DNA of 64,000 nucleotides, from assembly GCA_041751095.1 (NCBI GenBank), contig JBGSYC010000200.1, positions 1 through 64,000 on the forward strand, written 5' to 3'. Below are positions 61,832 to 64,000 of this stretch, one piece after another (position 1 is the first letter of the stretch; each line of letters begins with the position of its first letter). The position numbers and the translations under genes are program-made. Below the pieces are notes generated by a model. The model had not been told where the DNA came from, ran no database searches, and saw only the letters and a list, made by a program, of their open reading frames with translations. This DNA is from JADCRZ01 sp041751095 (lineage in GTDB: Bacteria; Bacteroidota; Bacteroidia; Chitinophagales; Chitinophagaceae).

Positions 61832-63865
61832 TTATTCCTCGAATACATCCACGCGTTTTAATCTGATGCTTGAGACAGGAGAAACGATCAGGGGGAATTT
61901 TTCAATAGTTATATTAGATGGATCTAAGCCAAAGCCTCTTTCTTCGGATAATGACCAATCCTTGATCCAGAAATGTAATTTCATCACGATCCGTTCGAGG
62001 AACGGAAGCTCATTGTCCTGGCTCAGATATTTTTCCATGACAATAAACTGAAAGTCCCCAACAACATTATTCCGTTCAAGGCTTTCATAGCGGCTTGTGA
62101 TATTCACTTCATTATTTATTACAAGGTCTTCCACCACTTTCCTGAACAGCAGGTTGATTTTTGGTTCCATCCTGAAACCAAGCCTGAATTCCACCCGTAT
62201 AATATCATTTGGGATAATATGGTCTACACTGTATTCACAGGTATATGGCTCATCAAGTGTATCAACATGTACAAACCAGTAAATGTCTGCCCTTTTGGGC
62301 TTTCTGTTCAGGATCGAGTAAATGATCTTGTGTTCAATTTCCTTTGGATTGTTGGCGCTCGTTAAATACACAAGGTGAGTAGCGTATTTTGGAACTGTTC
62401 TGTCGTTGCTTAGCTCCTGGATCTGGGGAATGTAATGTTCGAGCCGCACAAATTCCACGTACCGGTTCTTGATCTTCCGGCTCCTGTACCAGATATACAT
62501 CACCATGAACATCAGGCCCCCCAGCAGTAAAGTAATATAACCACCCGTGACAAATTTCTGTAATAATGCAATCAGGTAGGCTATTTCGATGATAAGATAT
62601 CCTACCAGAAAACAATAGATCAGGACCGGTTTCACCCTCCTGGAAACAAGATAATTGGCGAATAACAAGGTAGTTGCAAGCATGGTAACAATAATGGCCA
62701 GTCCGTAAGCCGATTCCATCCTGGAGGTCTCACGAAAGTGCAATACCACGAATACACAACCTATAAAGAGCATTAAATTTATGCTCGGAATAAACAATTG
62801 CCCCTTTTCTTCACTTGGATAGCGCACTTTAAGCTTCGGCCATAAATTAAGTCGCATTGCTTCACCGATAAGGGTAAACGAGCCGGTGATCATCGCCTGA
62901 CTGGCGATGATTGCGGCACTTGTCGCTATTACAACGCCGATTATGATAAACCAGTGCGGCATCAGGTCATAAAAGGCATTGATACCCAGCTGCGCTTTTA
63001 ATTCAGGCGTGATAAGCAAATTGTTGTGGTGAGACAGCAATGAGGCTCCCTGCCCGAAGTAGTTCAATAACAGGCATGTTTTAACATAGATCCAGGAAAC
63101 CCGGATATTACCCCGGCCGCAATGTCCAAGGTCGCTGTATAAAGCTTCGGCGCCGGTGGTACAAAGAAACACCATGCCAAGCAGCCAGAACCCTTCGGGA
63201 TAAGTGATCAGAAATTGCAAAGCATAATAGGGGCTAATGGCTTTAAATATGGACAGGTCGTCGAATATGTGAACTATACCCAGTATGGCCAGCATTGTAA
63301 ACCAGACAGACATTACCGGTCCAAACATTTTCCCGATCGCTCCGGTTCCGAATTGCTGAAAAAAGAAAAAGATGGTTAATATGGTAAGAACCATATACAC
63401 GATCATGTTTTGGGAAAGATTGCGAAGTGTGGGTAAAACTTTTAATCCCTCGATGGCAGACGTGATTGAAATTGGCGGGGTGATAATACCATCGGCGAGC
63501 AAAGCAGCGCCCCCGATCATTGCAGGAATCACAAGCCACTTTTTCTGACGCCGAACGAGTGCATACAAAGCAAAAGTTCCTCCTTCGCCCTTGTTGTCTG
63601 CACGTAACACCAACATTACATATTTAATGGTTGTCTGTAAGGTCAGGGTCCAGATAATAAGGGAAAGGGTTCCGATAATCAGCTGTTCGTTCACAACCCT
63701 GCCGGCGATGATAGAATTAAATACATATAAAGGTGAAGTGCCGATATCTCCATAAATAATTCCTAAAGCAACCAACAGGCCGGCTGAAGTTACTTTGTTA
63801 AGATTCTTGCCCACAATTAAGTGATGTTTTAAATTTGCCCAAGGCATGTTCCTAAATGACAACAT
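61832..63865 (-). CDS. kup: KUP-family potassium uptake transporter
   Basis: The 677-residue membrane protein has about twelve transmembrane segments and the KUP start region LVALGIIYGDIGTSPLYVF. It also has the block EGGTFALYALVRR, the YSDLGHCGRGNIRVSWI segment and a C-terminal cytoplasmic part of about 150 residues. It moves K+ with protons at low turgor or low potassium. The start may be ATG 63865 or MPWANLKHHL at 63847; the promoter at 63880-63887 leaves a very short leader for the first. Confidence 0.95.
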   Translation of the reverse strand: MLSFRNMPWANLKHHLIVGKNLNKVTSAGLLVALGIIYGDIGTSPLYVFNSIIAGRVVNEQLIIGTLSLIIWTLTLQTTIKYVMLVLRADNKGEGGTFALYALVRRQKKWLVIPAMIGGAALLADGIITPPISITSAIEGLKVLPTLRNLSQNMIVYMVLTILTIFFFFQQFGTGAIGKMFGPVMSVWFTMLAILGIVHIFDDLSIFKAISPYYALQFLITYPEGFWLLGMVFLCTTGAEALYSDLGHCGRGNIRVSWIYVKTCLLLNYFGQGASLLSHHNNLLITPELKAQLGINAFYDLMPHWFIIIGVVIATSAAIIASQAMITGSFTLIGEAMRLNLWPKLKVRYPSEEKGQLFIPSINLMLFIGCVFVVLHFRETSRMESAYGLAIIVTMLATTLLFANYLVSRRVKPVLIYCFLVGYLIIEIAYLIALLQKFVTGGYITLLLGGLMFMVMYIWYRSRKIKNRYVEFVRLEHYIPQIQELSNDRTVPKYATHLVYLTSANNPKEIEHKIIYSILNRKPKRADIYWFVHVDTLDEPYTCEYSVDHIIPNDIIRVEFRLGFRMEPKINLLFRKVVEDLVINNEVNITSRYESLERNNVVGDFQFIVMEKYLSQDNELPFLERIVMKLHFWIKDWSLSEERGFGLDPSNITIEKFPLIVSPVSSIRLKRVDVFEE

Positions 63866-63879
63866 GCCGCTTACGCGTA

Positions 63880-63887
63880 CAAAGGTA
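63880..63887 (-). promoter_or_regulatory. Candidate -7 promoter element of kup
   Basis: Read on the minus strand this is TACCTTTG, an exact TAnnTTTG match. Transcription would begin near 63873, so the ATG at 63847 is favoured for translation over 63865. The -33 region shows no clear TTG. Confidence 0.4.
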
Positions 63888-64000
63888 TAAGGAAATAACG
63901 TTCGTGAGTTTTTTTTGTCTGCAGCGGTAAGAGTCTGATTTCCTGTTGAAATACTGTTAAATCTACTGTTTATGGCAGTTCATGTGATCTTAAGTATTTC

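Noticed and set aside
1..64000. tRNA, rRNA and prophage genes
   Set aside because: No cloverleaf with a GTTCRANYC arm, no rRNA sequence and no phage structural genes were recognised; the holin-like gene at 14719 belongs to a YtxH membrane cluster, not to a phage.

Overview
The window looks like a chromosomal segment from a member of the Bacteroidota, most likely the Chitinophagales/Chitinophagaceae. The indications are a division and cell-wall (dcw) cluster in the Bacteroidota order without murF or ddl, a PorT-type barrel gene directly after ubiE/menG, atpD and a short atpC separated from the other ATP synthase genes, an FtsZ with a very long linker, several candidate promoters of the Bacteroidota TAnnTTTG type, and DUF4136 and beta-barrel envelope proteins. 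No rRNA, tRNA, CRISPR array, prophage or intact insertion sequence was recognised.

Layout. 1-9 kb: metabolic and hypothetical genes (amidohydrolase, DlgD/YiaK-type reductase, a frameshifted manganese catalase, engB, menG-porT, a VOC protein, small hypotheticals). 9-15.5 kb: pyruvate dehydrogenase E2, dnaX, a GNAT-like protein and a three-gene YtxH/holin-like membrane cluster. 15.7-23 kb: atpD-atpC, envelope proteins, YqgE/AlgH, a histidine kinase with no adjacent response regulator, and queA. 23-40.7 kb: the dcw cluster mraZ-rsmH-ftsL-ftsI-murE-mraY-murD-ftsW-murG-murC-ftsQ-ftsA-ftsZ, ending at a strong terminator. It starts behind an unusual control region with a DnaA-box cluster and three MraZ-type boxes at exact 10-bp spacing. 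40.8-47.2 kb: an epimerase, an M16 protease pair (one active, one inactive) and an ABC exporter operon. 47.3-52.9 kb: an accessory island that is visibly more A+T-rich over 47.3-49.8 kb. It holds a deleted BglII-like restriction endonuclease relic, a beta-class DNA methyltransferase whose C-terminus reads through an intergenic repeat, a candidate nuclease, a 53-residue gene, and an unusual helicase with a RelE-like N-terminus and an ankyrin-like C-terminus. 52.9-64 kb: FadN-type beta-oxidation enzyme, metG, tandem LD-carboxypeptidases, tandem alpha/beta hydrolases and the potassium transporter kup.

How the genes work together. The dcw genes take UDP-MurNAc through peptide addition (MurC, MurD, MurE), lipid I and II formation (MraY, MurG) and septal synthesis (FtsW, FtsI), on an FtsZ/FtsA ring with FtsQ and FtsL. 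MurE carries the DNPR motif expected for meso-diaminopimelate. The two S66 LD-carboxypeptidases at 58-60 kb probably recycle wall peptides. The most novel material is the defence-like island and a set of heptanucleotide repeat arrays, each lying beside the stop codon of a minus-strand gene. Two genes, the manganese catalase and ftsQ, show apparent single-base indels that could be real or could be assembly errors.
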